Source of the DNA: JAOUEA01 sp040882605
GTDB lineage: Bacteria; Actinomycetota; UBA4738; HRBIN12
Reading direction: 5' to 3'
DNA: 64,000 bases
Assembly (NCBI GenBank): GCA_040882605.1
Contig: JBBEAY010000035.1
Coordinates: forward strand, 55,928-119,927
Below, one piece after another: positions 45,001 through 53,919 of this stretch. Both the position numbers and the translations under genes were made by a program. The notes under the pieces are model-generated. The model saw only the letters and a list, made by a program, of their open reading frames with translations, ran no database searches and had not been told where the DNA came from. The first letter of the stretch is position 1, and every line of letters starts with the position of its first letter.

Positions 45001-45464
45001 TCGCGGCCAGGGCGCTAGACCGCGGACTCGCGGGTGCCGTGGTCGCGCTGTCGCGGCACTCGGACGCGAGGATGGCGCCCCCGCTCGGCGCGGAGGAGAT
45101 CGTGGCTGAGCGAGAGGTGCTGGAGCAACGTGTGTTGGAGGCATTCCGCGATCGCGTCCGGCAGCAGTCGTTCCCGGATGAGACCGAACGCGAGGAACGG
45201 CTTCGGAGCGTGCAGAACCGAGTCGTAGACCTTCTCGACTCCTGGCGCAAGGTGCTCGCCGACTACCAGAGTGCGAATGTCAGGCTCCAGTACCAGAAGT
45301 ACGAGAAGGACGGTCCGAAGCCGTTGCTTCGTGACCTGCTCGACGAGGAGTTCGAGACCGAACACCACCGCAAGTTCCGTGTCGGTCGATCGCTGCGTGA
45401 CGTCGAGCCCGAAGTGAACTTGTTCGTCAAGGATCTGTCGGGCTCGCGGGCGGAGCGGCCATGA
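42072..45464 (+). CDS. drmA: DISARM helicase DrmA
   Basis: A 1130-aa helicase-domain protein, one of the three core DISARM genes. Walker A is PTGGGKTEAY (from residue 431), motif II is DELH (671-674) and motif VI is ATSRVGRDP. A C-x2-C...C pattern near NCPWCGERF suggests a zinc knuckle between them. The first 130 residues include an acidic low-complexity run (SSDPDEDEDFDEVPED). In characterised DISARM, DrmA forms a complex with DrmB that loads on phage DNA ends. Coupled to drmB by an ATGA overlap. Confidence 0.92.
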   Translation: MSNPDPAARTSPEVRARLVEALKLDLIGPWAGHDLSDERLPGHIRPSNWYLAGFLIPSSSPVESSSDPDEDEDFDEVPEDGGLPEESSEERRTAKKAFFPSSMGLSFLLPGSVNELAVTIQWGDYGPAEIQTEAEKTVSVWQRYAREASVKVTVPHSEITLGVPDSDGLELHVNTREASSLQLVDHIPEGTSSVSVFLVNRRRPNADKPDLAYVFQPELSVTSSEPLVPRPDLRGAFATDWDERIADLQYADTPEYAVGHGISAEWEVLDGLCRSVRTAWVPSAEVEHTETVALLGVELDMGELGGLADGAAARAALAPLVERYRGWLGDQRAAVASLPGGRRETGEQLLELGGFAAGRIERGIDVLATDPGALDAFRVANRAVRRALRQRLGIDEPRWKAFQLAFILLNLSGLSDPAAPDREMVDLLFFPTGGGKTEAYLGLAAFAMVLRRLENPGDEGALGAGVSVIMRYTLRLLTLDQLARAAGLVCALELERSADPDRYGTWPFEIGLWVGKAATPNVMGQKGDKRSDTARAKTNQYKADPRGKPSPIPLENCPWCGERFAADSFSLQPDADRPTELRVVCTNIACDFTRDRALPIVAVDGPIYRRLPAFLIATVDKFASLPWVGPSGALLGGADHHDASGFYGPAEPGRGTRLSAPLLPPDLIIQDELHLISGPLGTMAGLYETAIDALCARQLDGRTIKPKIVASTATVRRAQGQVQALFGRPLTQIFPPPGPDRRDSFFAVIKRSSEVPARLYVGVAAQGRNPKVVMRKTYLALMGAAEKLYREAGGHQNEGNPVDPYMTVLGYFNSLRELGGARRILEEEVQNTIKEYGQRRRVGEAEADGRFRDRRTFSEVLELTSRVSTDKVAEARRRLDTPYFKIGDRVDCAIATNMISVGLDVQRLGLMTVIGQPKTASEYIQATSRVGRDPARPGLVVTLFNVHKPRDRSHYERFRHFHESFYRSVEVSSVTPFAARALDRGLAGAVVALSRHSDARMAPPLGAEEIVAEREVLEQRVLEAFRDRVRQQSFPDETEREERLRSVQNRVVDLLDSWRKVLADYQSANVRLQYQKYEKDGPKPLLRDLLDEEFETEHHRKFRVGRSLRDVEPEVNLFVKDLSGSRAERP

Positions 45465-47257
45465 GTCGGGCACATGGACAGGTTCGCTCGGGCCAGGTGA
45501 TCACCACTTACGGCCCCGGTGCCCTGATCGACCTGCCGCGCGACTCTGGGATCGTGGGGGGTCTGGATTCGTGGCCCAAGCCAAGCGACCTCACGGAGAT
45601 CACCGAACCCCGCCTCTCACGAAAGCTCGAGCTGATGACGGAGGTGAAGGCTCCGCGCCTGTACACACCGCCTCCCGCCCCCGACGATCCCCGTCAACCG
45701 AATGTCGGCATCAGCGTGTGGCGCTTCCCGGAGTGGTTCGTGGTGCAGGAGGAGACGGCGAAGGCCGATCCGGCGCGGAGGGAGCGTTCGCGCCGGATCG
45801 TGCACCGCAAGGCGCTCGATGAGAAGCGCCGCTTCGATGGGCGTCAGGTCGTGGCGACCCGGTTCGTGAGGGCGTGCCCGAAGGGGCACGTCGACGACCT
45901 TGATTGGAGAGGCTTCGTCCACGGCCCCGAGGACAACTGCCGTCGTCAGCTGTGGCTCGATGAGCGAGGAACGAGTGGAGACCTGGCTGAGCTGTTCGTT
46001 CGATGCGAGTGCAAGAAGACTAGGCCGATGTACGAAGCAAGCGAGATCGAACTGAACGCTCTGGGTTTCTGCACGGGACGCAGACCATGGCTAGGTGCTC
46101 ATGCAAGCGAGGACTGCAAGGAGCACAGTCGCTTGTTGGTTCGTACAGCTTCGAACGCCTACTTCCCTCAGGTCGTAAGCGTCCTGTCACTGCCCGACCG
46201 AGGTTCGGATGTTGAGCGGGTGGCTCGTGAGCTGTGGGATGACCTGCAGATCGTCGACGACGCGGCCGACCTTGGCTTCCTCAAGAAGAAGCCACGTGTG
46301 GCAGAGAAGCTGGCGCCATTCAGCGACCAGCAGGTGTTGGAAGCGATCCAGAACATCAAAGGGGGAGGGGCGGCAGAACGACCGGTCAAGGAAGTAGAGC
46401 TGGACGCGATCCTCGCCGCGTCCGAGGGTTACGGCGACGATGTGCCGATCGATCCCGACTTCCACGTCCGCCGTCTACCCGACGCCGCATGGAGGAAGGG
46501 AAAGGGGCTCGAGGCTGTTCAGGCGGTGTTCCAGCTTCACCGGCTGCGCGAAGTTCTCGCATTGGCTGGCTTCTCGCGTTTCGAGGCTGTCATGCCCGAC
46601 ATCAACGGCGAGTACGACACCGATGTTGAACGGGCGGCCATCCAGGTCGAGCCGACATGGTTCCCTGCCGTCGAGAACCGAGGCGAAGGCATCTTCGTGC
46701 AGCTGCGCCCATCCGAGGTGTCGGCCTGGCTTGAGCGGCCCGGCGTCTTAGCGCGACTCTCTGCGCTCGCGGCCGGGCATGCGAGTTGGGCGCAGCAGCG
46801 TAAGAGCGACCGGCTGTTCCCGGGTGGGCCATACATGCTGCTGCACACCCTGTCCCACCTACTCATCCAGGCTTTGTCCATGAGAGCCGGCTACTCGGCT
46901 AGTTCGATCCGCGAGCGCATCTACTCCGACTTCGGATCGGGTCGGTACGGCATGTTGCTGTTCACTGGCAGCTCTGATGCGGAGGGAACGCTCGGCGGGC
47001 TCGTTGGCGAGGGGCGTCACATGTACGAGCACCTGAACGAAGCGCTGGGGATGGCGGCCCTGTGCTCGAACGACCCGATCTGTGCGCAGCACAGTCCCGA
47101 TGACAACATGGAGCAGCGTTGGCTCCATGGGGCCGCGTGTCACGGCTGCTCGCTGATCGCGGAAACGTCCTGCGAGATGCGCAACGAGTATCTGGACCGG
47201 GCGCTGGTGGTTCCCGTTCTCGGCGTCACGGAAGCGGCGTTCTTCGGTGACGCATGA
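45461..47257 (+). CDS. drmB: DISARM DUF1998 protein DrmB
   Basis: A 598-aa protein with the DUF1998 (helicase-associated) domain, partner of DrmA in DISARM. The N-terminus GQVITTYGPGALIDLP is typical of DrmB. The DUF1998 core is visible as LHTLSHLLIQALSMRAGYS-ASSIRERIY. A C-terminal cysteine cluster (CSNDPICAQH, CHGCSLIAETSCE) probably binds zinc. GTG/ATG choices are settled by the overlap: the ATG at 45461 lies in the drmA stop, and its TGA overlaps the ATG of drmC. Confidence 0.93.
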   Translation: MSRAHGQVRSGQVITTYGPGALIDLPRDSGIVGGLDSWPKPSDLTEITEPRLSRKLELMTEVKAPRLYTPPPAPDDPRQPNVGISVWRFPEWFVVQEETAKADPARRERSRRIVHRKALDEKRRFDGRQVVATRFVRACPKGHVDDLDWRGFVHGPEDNCRRQLWLDERGTSGDLAELFVRCECKKTRPMYEASEIELNALGFCTGRRPWLGAHASEDCKEHSRLLVRTASNAYFPQVVSVLSLPDRGSDVERVARELWDDLQIVDDAADLGFLKKKPRVAEKLAPFSDQQVLEAIQNIKGGGAAERPVKEVELDAILAASEGYGDDVPIDPDFHVRRLPDAAWRKGKGLEAVQAVFQLHRLREVLALAGFSRFEAVMPDINGEYDTDVERAAIQVEPTWFPAVENRGEGIFVQLRPSEVSAWLERPGVLARLSALAAGHASWAQQRKSDRLFPGGPYMLLHTLSHLLIQALSMRAGYSASSIRERIYSDFGSGRYGMLLFTGSSDAEGTLGGLVGEGRHMYEHLNEALGMAALCSNDPICAQHSPDDNMEQRWLHGAACHGCSLIAETSCEMRNEYLDRALVVPVLGVTEAAFFGDA

Positions 47258-48039
47258 TGCTGGAGCCACTGCTGACTCTGCCGGCCCACCTGAGGACCCA
47301 GCTGGGGGCTGCTCTCGAGTCAGGTCTCGTGGCTCCGCCTTACTCGGTGCCGGCTGTTCGGGCAGCCACAGGGATCGCGGACGAGTCGGACGAGGTAGTC
47401 GCGGCGCTGACACAGCTCGAGCGTGTCGGGGTCGCGGGAGGCGGCGTGTCAGTGCTCCTGAAGGCGTTCGATGAAGCGGACTCCCGAGCTCCGCGTCCCG
47501 ATCTCGTGTGGTCCGGTCCGGAGGTGCCAGGTCTGTTCGCGCGTGACACTCGGCGCGTGTACGAGGAGCTTCTCGGGTCTGCCGAACGATCGGTCTGGGC
47601 CAGCACCTACGCATTCTTCGATGGTCCGAAAGCGTTCGAGATCCTGTCGCAACGCATGGATGCCGTCGAGGACCTCGAGGTCACGCTGCTGCTGAACATC
47701 GAGCGGAAGTGGGGCGACACCTCGGCTCGTGATGAGCTCGTACGTCGGTTCGCCGACCGCTTCTGGGGAACCGACTGGCCCGGCCAGCGTCGCCCGAGCG
47801 TGTTCTACGACCCGCGCTCACTCGAGCAGGGCCGGCCGTCGGGGGTCCTGCACGCGAAGGCGGTCGTCAAGGACGACGATACGGTCTTCATCACCTCGGC
47901 AAACCTGACGGAGGCGGCTCTGGACCGCAACATCGAGCTCGGGCTGCTGGTGCGAGACTCGGCTCTGGCACTCACAGTGGTGACGCACTTCCGTGGGCTA
48001 GTGGAGCGTGGCCTACTGGCGCCGCTACCGCGGGAGTGA
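47254..48039 (+). CDS. drmC: DISARM phospholipase D-like protein DrmC
   Basis: A 261-aa phospholipase-D-fold protein, the third core DISARM gene; thought to be a nuclease and dispensable in some tested systems. One HKD motif is visible from residue 200 (HAKAVVKDDD, then SANLTEAALDRN). A second weak half-site may lie near SSVWASTYAFF. The N-terminal 80 residues form a small winged-helix-like segment. It closes the coupled drmD-MI-A-B-C set; 125 bases with no supported gene follow. Confidence 0.9.
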   Translation: MMLEPLLTLPAHLRTQLGAALESGLVAPPYSVPAVRAATGIADESDEVVAALTQLERVGVAGGGVSVLLKAFDEADSRAPRPDLVWSGPEVPGLFARDTRRVYEELLGSAERSVWASTYAFFDGPKAFEILSQRMDAVEDLEVTLLLNIERKWGDTSARDELVRRFADRFWGTDWPGQRRPSVFYDPRSLEQGRPSGVLHAKAVVKDDDTVFITSANLTEAALDRNIELGLLVRDSALALTVVTHFRGLVERGLLAPLPRE

Positions 48040-48164
48040 GTGCGAGAGGCTCGCTATGGGTGATGGACGTCTGACTGTCGATGAAGAAGGAGTGGGTGGA
48101 GCTGATCGCAGGAGTCGATGTTGTGCGAGGCTGCGACTTGTTCCGGGGCGGTCGACCCAGCTGA

Positions 48165-49868
48165 GTGCGTGCGATGATCAGTGAGAGTCGCCCACAGTGG
48201 ACCGAAGGTCTCTACCGCCCGTCGGGGGGACAGGATCATCTGGGCCTCGGGAGCGTCTCTTCGGATCGCATACTCCCGTTGCTCGCTCCGGGCATCAACG
48301 TTCTGACGCCCCATCCGAGGTACTGGAGCTTCTACACCTTCCTTCTAGACGAGTTCTGGAGCCGTGACCTCCCGAGGACCCGCAAGGCGCTGTCTGACTT
48401 CTACCTGCCGCGAGAGTGCATCTTCTCGATCGGGGCCCAGCTCTGCGATCGTCCTGAACATTCGAGCTCGGGCGCGTACGGCCAGGTTATCGGCTCGCAG
48501 AAGACTGCCCCCCTCGTCGGTCACGACCTCGCCGAGTACGACCCGCACTTCGCCTACATCGGCAACGATCTCGGCGGGTATGGCTACTACTACGCCACGA
48601 CGATCGCCAGCATGGGCTTGATCGCCCCGGCGCTTCCGGCAGCGGGACTACCGGTCGACGCACCGACGCCCGAGGGGAAGATTGTCGCTCAAGCGTTCAG
48701 GGACGCGATCTTGGACACGACCTACTACCGGGAGTATTTCGACGACGACACACGCATGGTGCCGGCCGACGTGGTTCGCGAGTACATCAATGTGGCTTGC
48801 CTGTGCCAGCTCCGCACGAAGCAGGCGCCTGATCGGCCGCTATTGCACGACGTTTACCTGCACGGCGGGGATCCCGATGCGGCACGGGCTAGGCGCGAGA
48901 CGCTGCGCATGATGGCGGACCTAGCCAAGCAGACCAATGGTCACGCGGTTAGCGATGACAGGTTCCGACGTCTCGTCTACTTCCGCGAAGATGGCGAGGG
49001 AGCGGTGTTTCAGCCGGCTTCCGACACGCTCATTACCGCTCGGAGATGGAGGCTGTTTCAAGCACGGGAGTACTTCTCTTATGCGGCGATGCGTTTGTGG
49101 CGCCACGTCTGCTTATGGGGCGCCGAAGAGAGTGAGGCGGGCCAACATGGCGTGCCGATGCTCGAGCTCTGGCACCACATCAATGAGTCTCTTGACTCGA
49201 GACATCTATCGGAGGCACTTGACGTTGATCTGCCCAACTTCGATCGGGACACGCCTATCGCCGAGCTTCAGGGGTGGTTGGGCGACGCCGTGTCCGTCTC
49301 CGCAGATCTGGACGATCCGTGGACGATGGGTGGGGACGTGAACGAACACGTCTTGTATCAGCTTGGGGCCGGGATCACGGAGAAGGACGGCGTAGTTCCT
49401 GCGATGCTCTGCATCCTGCTGCTGCTCTCTGCCCGGCTCGGCGCGCCGGTCCTGGCGACGCGATATGAGGACGACTGGGACTTCGTCAGAGTGGGCGGGG
49501 TACGAAGGCTCGGACTCGATCGCTTTCTGCGGCACATCCGGAGGCGTTCGATGTCCGGCGCCAGCTTGGGAGACTTGGCCCACTGGGTCGTGAACGACTA
49601 CGTCGTTCGGCAGCACGAACGTGTTGCCGCGAGCAAGTTACCTGATGATACTTTTCGCTTTCGACAAGTAGGTGACCGCCTTCGCTTCCTGAGGTTCGAC
49701 GCGCCAGCGGGGTTGAACGACTCGCGCTTCAACGCGCTTGCTTACTCCGTCGTTGACTTGGGACTGGTCGAGAGCATGTTCGGCCAGTCCCACACGCTCT
49801 CTCATGCTGGAGAGTCATTGTTGAAGATCGGCGACATCGACGAACACTCCGTGACGCAGGCTGAATGA
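48165..49868 (+). CDS. Unrecognised protein coupled to a PLD-family protein
   Basis: A 567-aa soluble protein that I do not recognise. It contains QWTEGLYRPSGGQDHLGLGS at the start, LTPHPRYWSFYTFLLDEFW, LGGYGYYYATTIASMG and a middle segment with many tyrosines and tryptophans (REYFSYAAMRLWRHVCLWG). No nucleotide-binding loop, zinc cluster or membrane segment is evident. The start is the GTG at 48165 or the ATG at 48174. Its TGA overlaps the ATG of the next gene (ATGATGG), so the two work together. It lies directly after DISARM on the same strand, but no homologue is part of the published DISARM set. Confidence 0.8.
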   Translation: MRAMISESRPQWTEGLYRPSGGQDHLGLGSVSSDRILPLLAPGINVLTPHPRYWSFYTFLLDEFWSRDLPRTRKALSDFYLPRECIFSIGAQLCDRPEHSSSGAYGQVIGSQKTAPLVGHDLAEYDPHFAYIGNDLGGYGYYYATTIASMGLIAPALPAAGLPVDAPTPEGKIVAQAFRDAILDTTYYREYFDDDTRMVPADVVREYINVACLCQLRTKQAPDRPLLHDVYLHGGDPDAARARRETLRMMADLAKQTNGHAVSDDRFRRLVYFREDGEGAVFQPASDTLITARRWRLFQAREYFSYAAMRLWRHVCLWGAEESEAGQHGVPMLELWHHINESLDSRHLSEALDVDLPNFDRDTPIAELQGWLGDAVSVSADLDDPWTMGGDVNEHVLYQLGAGITEKDGVVPAMLCILLLLSARLGAPVLATRYEDDWDFVRVGGVRRLGLDRFLRHIRRRSMSGASLGDLAHWVVNDYVVRQHERVAASKLPDDTFRFRQVGDRLRFLRFDAPAGLNDSRFNALAYSVVDLGLVESMFGQSHTLSHAGESLLKIGDIDEHSVTQAE

Positions 49869-52564
49869 TGGAGCGGATCCGCGTTCCTGACGAGCTTCGG
49901 GGCGACTTCGAGCATGCGGTGATCTGCACCTACGGGGCCAACCTGGAGTTCTTCGAGCGCGACATTTGGCGGCACCTCACATCGATCAACAACTGCGTGG
50001 TGCTGGCCGATGATCGGATGTTGGCAGACGCCTGGGGCAAACCCGAAGGGGTAGACGCGCGTCACGTGAACATCAGCTACGTGGTGGCGCCCATCCGGAA
50101 CGTCGGTGCCGCCCACGCCAAGATGATCCTCCTCACGGGTCCGACACAGGGGCGACTCCTCGTTGGCAGCGGCAACCTCTCGATGGACGGATACGCGAGC
50201 CAGGGCGAGCAGTTCAGCAAGTACGAGGTCACCTCCGAGGATCGGTCGGAGCTGAGCGCCTTCCACTCGGCGAAGGCGTTCCTCGAAGGGTTGTTGGCTC
50301 GTGGCTACGTTGACCCCATCGCATCCCGCCACGTCGAGCAATCATGGGTCTCGGCGCCATGGATATACGCATCCCCAATAGACGACTACAAACCAGTGAG
50401 ACACAACCTCGAGGTCTCATTCATCGATCAGCTGATCGAAGCAGTCGGGGCTGATCCGGTGGACGAACTGATCGCCTTCGCTCCCTTCTATGACCAGTCA
50501 GCCGGAGCGCTTCGACAACTCATCGACCGACTTCATCCAGCCCGAGTAGAGGTGCTCGTTCAGCGAAACGAGACCTCGGTCGATCCACAGGCCCTTGATC
50601 AGGTTCTGTCGGACCACGGGGCCGCTCGAGTGCGGGCGGTGGAAGCAGAGCGCTCGGGTACCTACTTGCACGCGAAGTTCGTGCTGGTCAACCAGAAGAG
50701 CCGGACGGTCTGCCTCGCCGGCTCACCGAACCTATCCCTTGTCGCTATGTGCCAGGCAGACCCTGCCGGCAACCTGGAGCTCGCCAATCTCCAATCAGGG
50801 CCTTCCGATTCCTTTGGGCACATCTTGACTTCGCTCGAGATCAGCGAAGACGATCTCGTGCTGGAACAGGCAGGACTCTCTTTCCAACGGGGACCGTCCA
50901 GATCTGCCCCGTCGATGTTCGTCTTGCACGCGGTCTTGGCGGACGACACCCTGACGGTTGAGTTGTCCTCACCTGTTGCAGCGGGTGCGACCCTGGTCCT
51001 ACTGGTCGCCGGCAGTGAGTTCCCTAGTGCGGAACTGATCGAGGTCGACGGGAATCGTGTCAGGTTCCGGATCGAAGCGGGATTGTTGCACGGGGCGGTG
51101 CCGATCTCGATCCAACTGCAAGACGGGGCCGATCTCATTGAAACGACCTACGTCTACCCGTATCACGCCGCGAATCTCGCCAGGCTGCTAACAGGTCAGC
51201 GGAACCCGGAGATCCTTCGACGCACGTCAGATCTTGACCTGCACGACGATGAGATCGAGCAGCTCCTAGAGGAACTGAATCAGGTGCTGCTCGTCAATGC
51301 TGAGAGTGTCTGGCGTGTGGCTGGGAAGGAGCCCGCCGCTTCCGACTCAGCTGACGGCAGCGATGTGCCATCGCTGCGCTGGGATGAGCTCGACTGGGAG
51401 AACCTCCGTCGTCACCCAAGACTCGCCCAATACTCGGGAGCCCAATCCTCCGCTCGGAGTCTCGAACCTACTGACCTTCAGGTGATCCTGATGGCCATAA
51501 CCGAGCACTTCCGCAGAGGCGAAAGGTCGCAGCAAGGCGACATCGAAGACTTCATGACTGACCTAAATGACGATCTTGCATCCGAGGTTGAGCCGCAGAC
51601 CGAGGAAGAGCGAGAAGAACAAGAAGCGGTGTGGGCGCGGCGGCGACTAAGCACGGAGACCCGAAACCGCATGGCCTTGCGGAAGTTCTCAGCGCGATGC
51701 ATCGAGGGGCTGTCAGACGACGAGTTCCTCGACCGTGTGGGGCCTGCCGTCGCAGTGACCAACTTCATCATCTTCAACCACCTCCTCGGCCTCCTCGTGA
51801 GACGTGATCGTTTTGACCTGGAATCCGGCGTGTCGTTCCAGTTGGATCTGTGGCGGTTCCTGTGGGGTGACGAGTTCTCGTCTGGGTACCTCGCGAGCCT
51901 CGACCAAGAGGAACGGGAGGTTGCCTTGAGGCAGATCCGGGAACACAGCGCGGATGTGATGACCCTCGCGGGCCTCTTCTGGGCCGCCGCAGCGTCCGAT
52001 GAGCTGCCGAGTCAGATGCGGATGCGGCTCCGCGACACGCTCAGGCTCCTAGCAGTCGCGCCAGAGCTGGGAAGGCAACCATCGGTTGTGACCGCTGCTC
52101 TCGTGGAGATCGGGTCAGATCTTCCTCCGACGATCGACATGGCTCGGAGCGTCCTGAGTCTGGCCGCGGAGACCACTCAGACAGAACTGCTCGAGGGCCT
52201 TGCGGCTGCTGTTGCTCCGGGAGCAGGAGGGCACGTCGACAAGGCGGTTGTTATGCGCGGAGGACGGCAGGAGCGGGTTGACTTGGTCGTCCTTGAGGAG
52301 ACGGTGGACGGGTTCGATTCGGACGCGGCAAAGCGAGCTCTGACCGTTTGGGCGAGGCTGGACCCGGGCCTCGCTTACTACCGCATCGATCACCCGGCGT
52401 CGCGCTGCGTGGCGGTTCTCGATCGTGAGTTCGGCGAGTGCTGGTGGGCGCGGAAGGGACAGGGAGATCTGGTCGAACTCGGCGAGATCAAGCCCCCTTT
52501 AGAGCCCTGGCGAACAGCCTTGACGCAGGCCCTGGTCTCGGAGGAATCAGAGGAGTCGGCATGA
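49865..52564 (+). CDS. Large double-HKD phospholipase D-family protein
   Basis: An 899-aa protein with an N-terminal pair of PLD/nuclease half-sites: HAKMILLTG then GSGNLSMDGY (from H84), and HAKFVLVNQ then AGSPNLSLVAM (from H269). The two together would form one active site within the chain. The remaining 550 residues are helical and charged (for example a Glu-rich TEEEREEQEAVWARRRL run near 580) and match nothing I know. PLD-fold nucleases are common effectors in antiphage systems, including DrmC here. It is coupled to the unknown gene upstream and probably acts on DNA or RNA with it (inference). Confidence 0.82.
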   Translation: MMERIRVPDELRGDFEHAVICTYGANLEFFERDIWRHLTSINNCVVLADDRMLADAWGKPEGVDARHVNISYVVAPIRNVGAAHAKMILLTGPTQGRLLVGSGNLSMDGYASQGEQFSKYEVTSEDRSELSAFHSAKAFLEGLLARGYVDPIASRHVEQSWVSAPWIYASPIDDYKPVRHNLEVSFIDQLIEAVGADPVDELIAFAPFYDQSAGALRQLIDRLHPARVEVLVQRNETSVDPQALDQVLSDHGAARVRAVEAERSGTYLHAKFVLVNQKSRTVCLAGSPNLSLVAMCQADPAGNLELANLQSGPSDSFGHILTSLEISEDDLVLEQAGLSFQRGPSRSAPSMFVLHAVLADDTLTVELSSPVAAGATLVLLVAGSEFPSAELIEVDGNRVRFRIEAGLLHGAVPISIQLQDGADLIETTYVYPYHAANLARLLTGQRNPEILRRTSDLDLHDDEIEQLLEELNQVLLVNAESVWRVAGKEPAASDSADGSDVPSLRWDELDWENLRRHPRLAQYSGAQSSARSLEPTDLQVILMAITEHFRRGERSQQGDIEDFMTDLNDDLASEVEPQTEEEREEQEAVWARRRLSTETRNRMALRKFSARCIEGLSDDEFLDRVGPAVAVTNFIIFNHLLGLLVRRDRFDLESGVSFQLDLWRFLWGDEFSSGYLASLDQEEREVALRQIREHSADVMTLAGLFWAAAASDELPSQMRMRLRDTLRLLAVAPELGRQPSVVTAALVEIGSDLPPTIDMARSVLSLAAETTQTELLEGLAAAVAPGAGGHVDKAVVMRGGRQERVDLVVLEETVDGFDSDAAKRALTVWARLDPGLAYYRIDHPASRCVAVLDREFGECWWARKGQGDLVELGEIKPPLEPWRTALTQALVSEESEESA

Positions 52565-52683
52565 CCGTGGGACGTTCCTGGTTGTCGATGACGAGGCACC
52601 ATGAGGTAGAAGTCTCGTGCTATTCGGAAGCGGCGGTGGCGCCATCGCCGTGCGAGATGTGCGACCCGCTCACTCCCGCCTGA
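52561..52683 (+). CDS. Possible 40-aa small protein
   Basis: An ATG at 52561 overlaps the stop of the PLD gene (ATGA) and opens a 40-codon frame ending at 52683. The product starts MTVGRSWLSMTRHHEVEV and ends with a CEMC pair. The coupling makes translation plausible, but the length is too short to judge by composition. It may be only a reading frame within the 170-base gap before the next gene. Confidence 0.35.
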   Translation: MTVGRSWLSMTRHHEVEVSCYSEAAVAPSPCEMCDPLTPA

Positions 52684-52734
52684 GATACACGCTGGAGGAG
52701 GCGGCTTGGACGCTCCGATCGCGCATGTCATCCC

Positions 52735-53919
52735 TTGGGCGTACGGTCTGCTCGTGAGTTCGGTCCAAGTGGAACAGTGGTTAGCAACCGCGAAGCAGCG
52801 GAGTCGGCGCCTGCGGTGCTGGACTGCGGCGCCATCGAGCCACCTCCGTTGTTGGTGGGGATGCCAGGTGCGGAGTGGGCTGACGCGGCGAGGCGGGGGG
52901 ATGTCGCGATCGGGGGTTGCCTCATCCTCGGTTGGGCTACGCCGGATCATCGATGTCAGGACTGCGGATTCGAGTGGGCGAGATCCTCACCGTGGGTCGG
53001 CTACCGGCCTCAGGACGGAGAGATGACGATGGTCAACGCGAGATTGACCGCGTGCGCGGACCAGGACGTCCTCGTTGCTGTTGAGTCTTTGCAGGTGCGG
53101 CCGCACATCATGCCGGCTTCGAGCTGGCCTGGCGAAGAGGTAGGCATCCAGGAAGCCGGCCTCTACTCATGGTGGGTTGACGAAGCGGGGGCTGCGGACC
53201 TGGCCGAAGGTCTCGAGCTTCCCGTGGCGGCCGGCAGGATCTACGCGGGACAAGCGGGGGCGACGAGGTGGCCGTCGGGCACCCGGAGCTCGGCAACGCT
53301 GGTGGGGCGGATCCGGTCTCAGCACCTCGGCGGAAACATCTATGGCTCCACGTTCCGGCTGACCCTGGCTTCGAGCCTCGCCAAGTCCCTCGCGCTGACA
53401 GGGACGGGAGACAAGCGACTGGCTGCGGGGGGCGAGAAGCGACTAAGTGCATGGATCCAAGAGCACCTCAGTGTGGCCGTGCATCCGTATCCGAACCGGG
53501 ACGCATCAGAGAACCTGGAACATCGCGTGCTGGAGCAACTGGATCCTCCGTTGAACCTTCGCGGCATGGATCCGTCCCCATTGCGCGAGCGACTCAAGGG
53601 AGCACGGAAATCTCTGCTCGGCGTCGTGCCTACTTCTCATCAGCATCAAGGCGATCACGACGCTGAGCCCCCCGCTGCGCGGCAGGACGACAGCGACAAG
53701 GTCACCCTTCATGCCGAGATCGCGGACATCCTTCGAGAGCACGGGAACCCCTGGATGACGACCCAGGAGATTGCAGACGGGGTGAACGAGCGCGACCGCT
53801 ACCGCAAGCGCGATGGATCGGCCGTGACGGCGTTTCAGATCCATGGTCGAACGCGAAACTATGGGCACATCTTCGATCGCCAGGGGAGTCAGGTCAGGCT
53901 CCTCGAGGCGGCGCTTTGA
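52735..53919 (+). CDS. GIY-YIG-like nuclease with C-terminal HTH domain
   Basis: A protein of up to 394 aa. GLYSWWVDEAG and RIYAGQAG match the GIY-YIG signature, followed by GRIRSQHLGGNIYGSTFR and LEHRVLEQLDPPLNLRGM, a layout typical of actinobacterial GIY-YIG-type proteins. The N-terminus carries GDVAIGGCLI and CQDCGFEW (zinc-like). Residues about 320-394 form a winged-helix domain (MTTQEIADGVN, FQIHGRTRNYGHIF). The TTG at 52735 is uncertain: the real start may be a GTG near 52755 or the ATG at 52861. Coupled by TTGA to the next gene, suggesting a two-gene restriction or repair module. Confidence 0.78.
   Translation: MGVRSAREFGPSGTVVSNREAAESAPAVLDCGAIEPPPLLVGMPGAEWADAARRGDVAIGGCLILGWATPDHRCQDCGFEWARSSPWVGYRPQDGEMTMVNARLTACADQDVLVAVESLQVRPHIMPASSWPGEEVGIQEAGLYSWWVDEAGAADLAEGLELPVAAGRIYAGQAGATRWPSGTRSSATLVGRIRSQHLGGNIYGSTFRLTLASSLAKSLALTGTGDKRLAAGGEKRLSAWIQEHLSVAVHPYPNRDASENLEHRVLEQLDPPLNLRGMDPSPLRERLKGARKSLLGVVPTSHQHQGDHDAEPPAARQDDSDKVTLHAEIADILREHGNPWMTTQEIADGVNERDRYRKRDGSAVTAFQIHGRTRNYGHIFDRQGSQVRLLEAAL

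Noticed and set aside
34776..48039. Class 2 DISARM or BREX
   Set aside because: There is no C5 methylase (drmMII), drmE, pglZ or brxC; the SNF2-type drmD and adenine methylase mark class 1 DISARM.
48040..48164. Small gene between drmC and the 48165 gene
   Set aside because: Frames of 28 and about 42 codons are open, but neither has a clear ribosome binding site or recognisable product.
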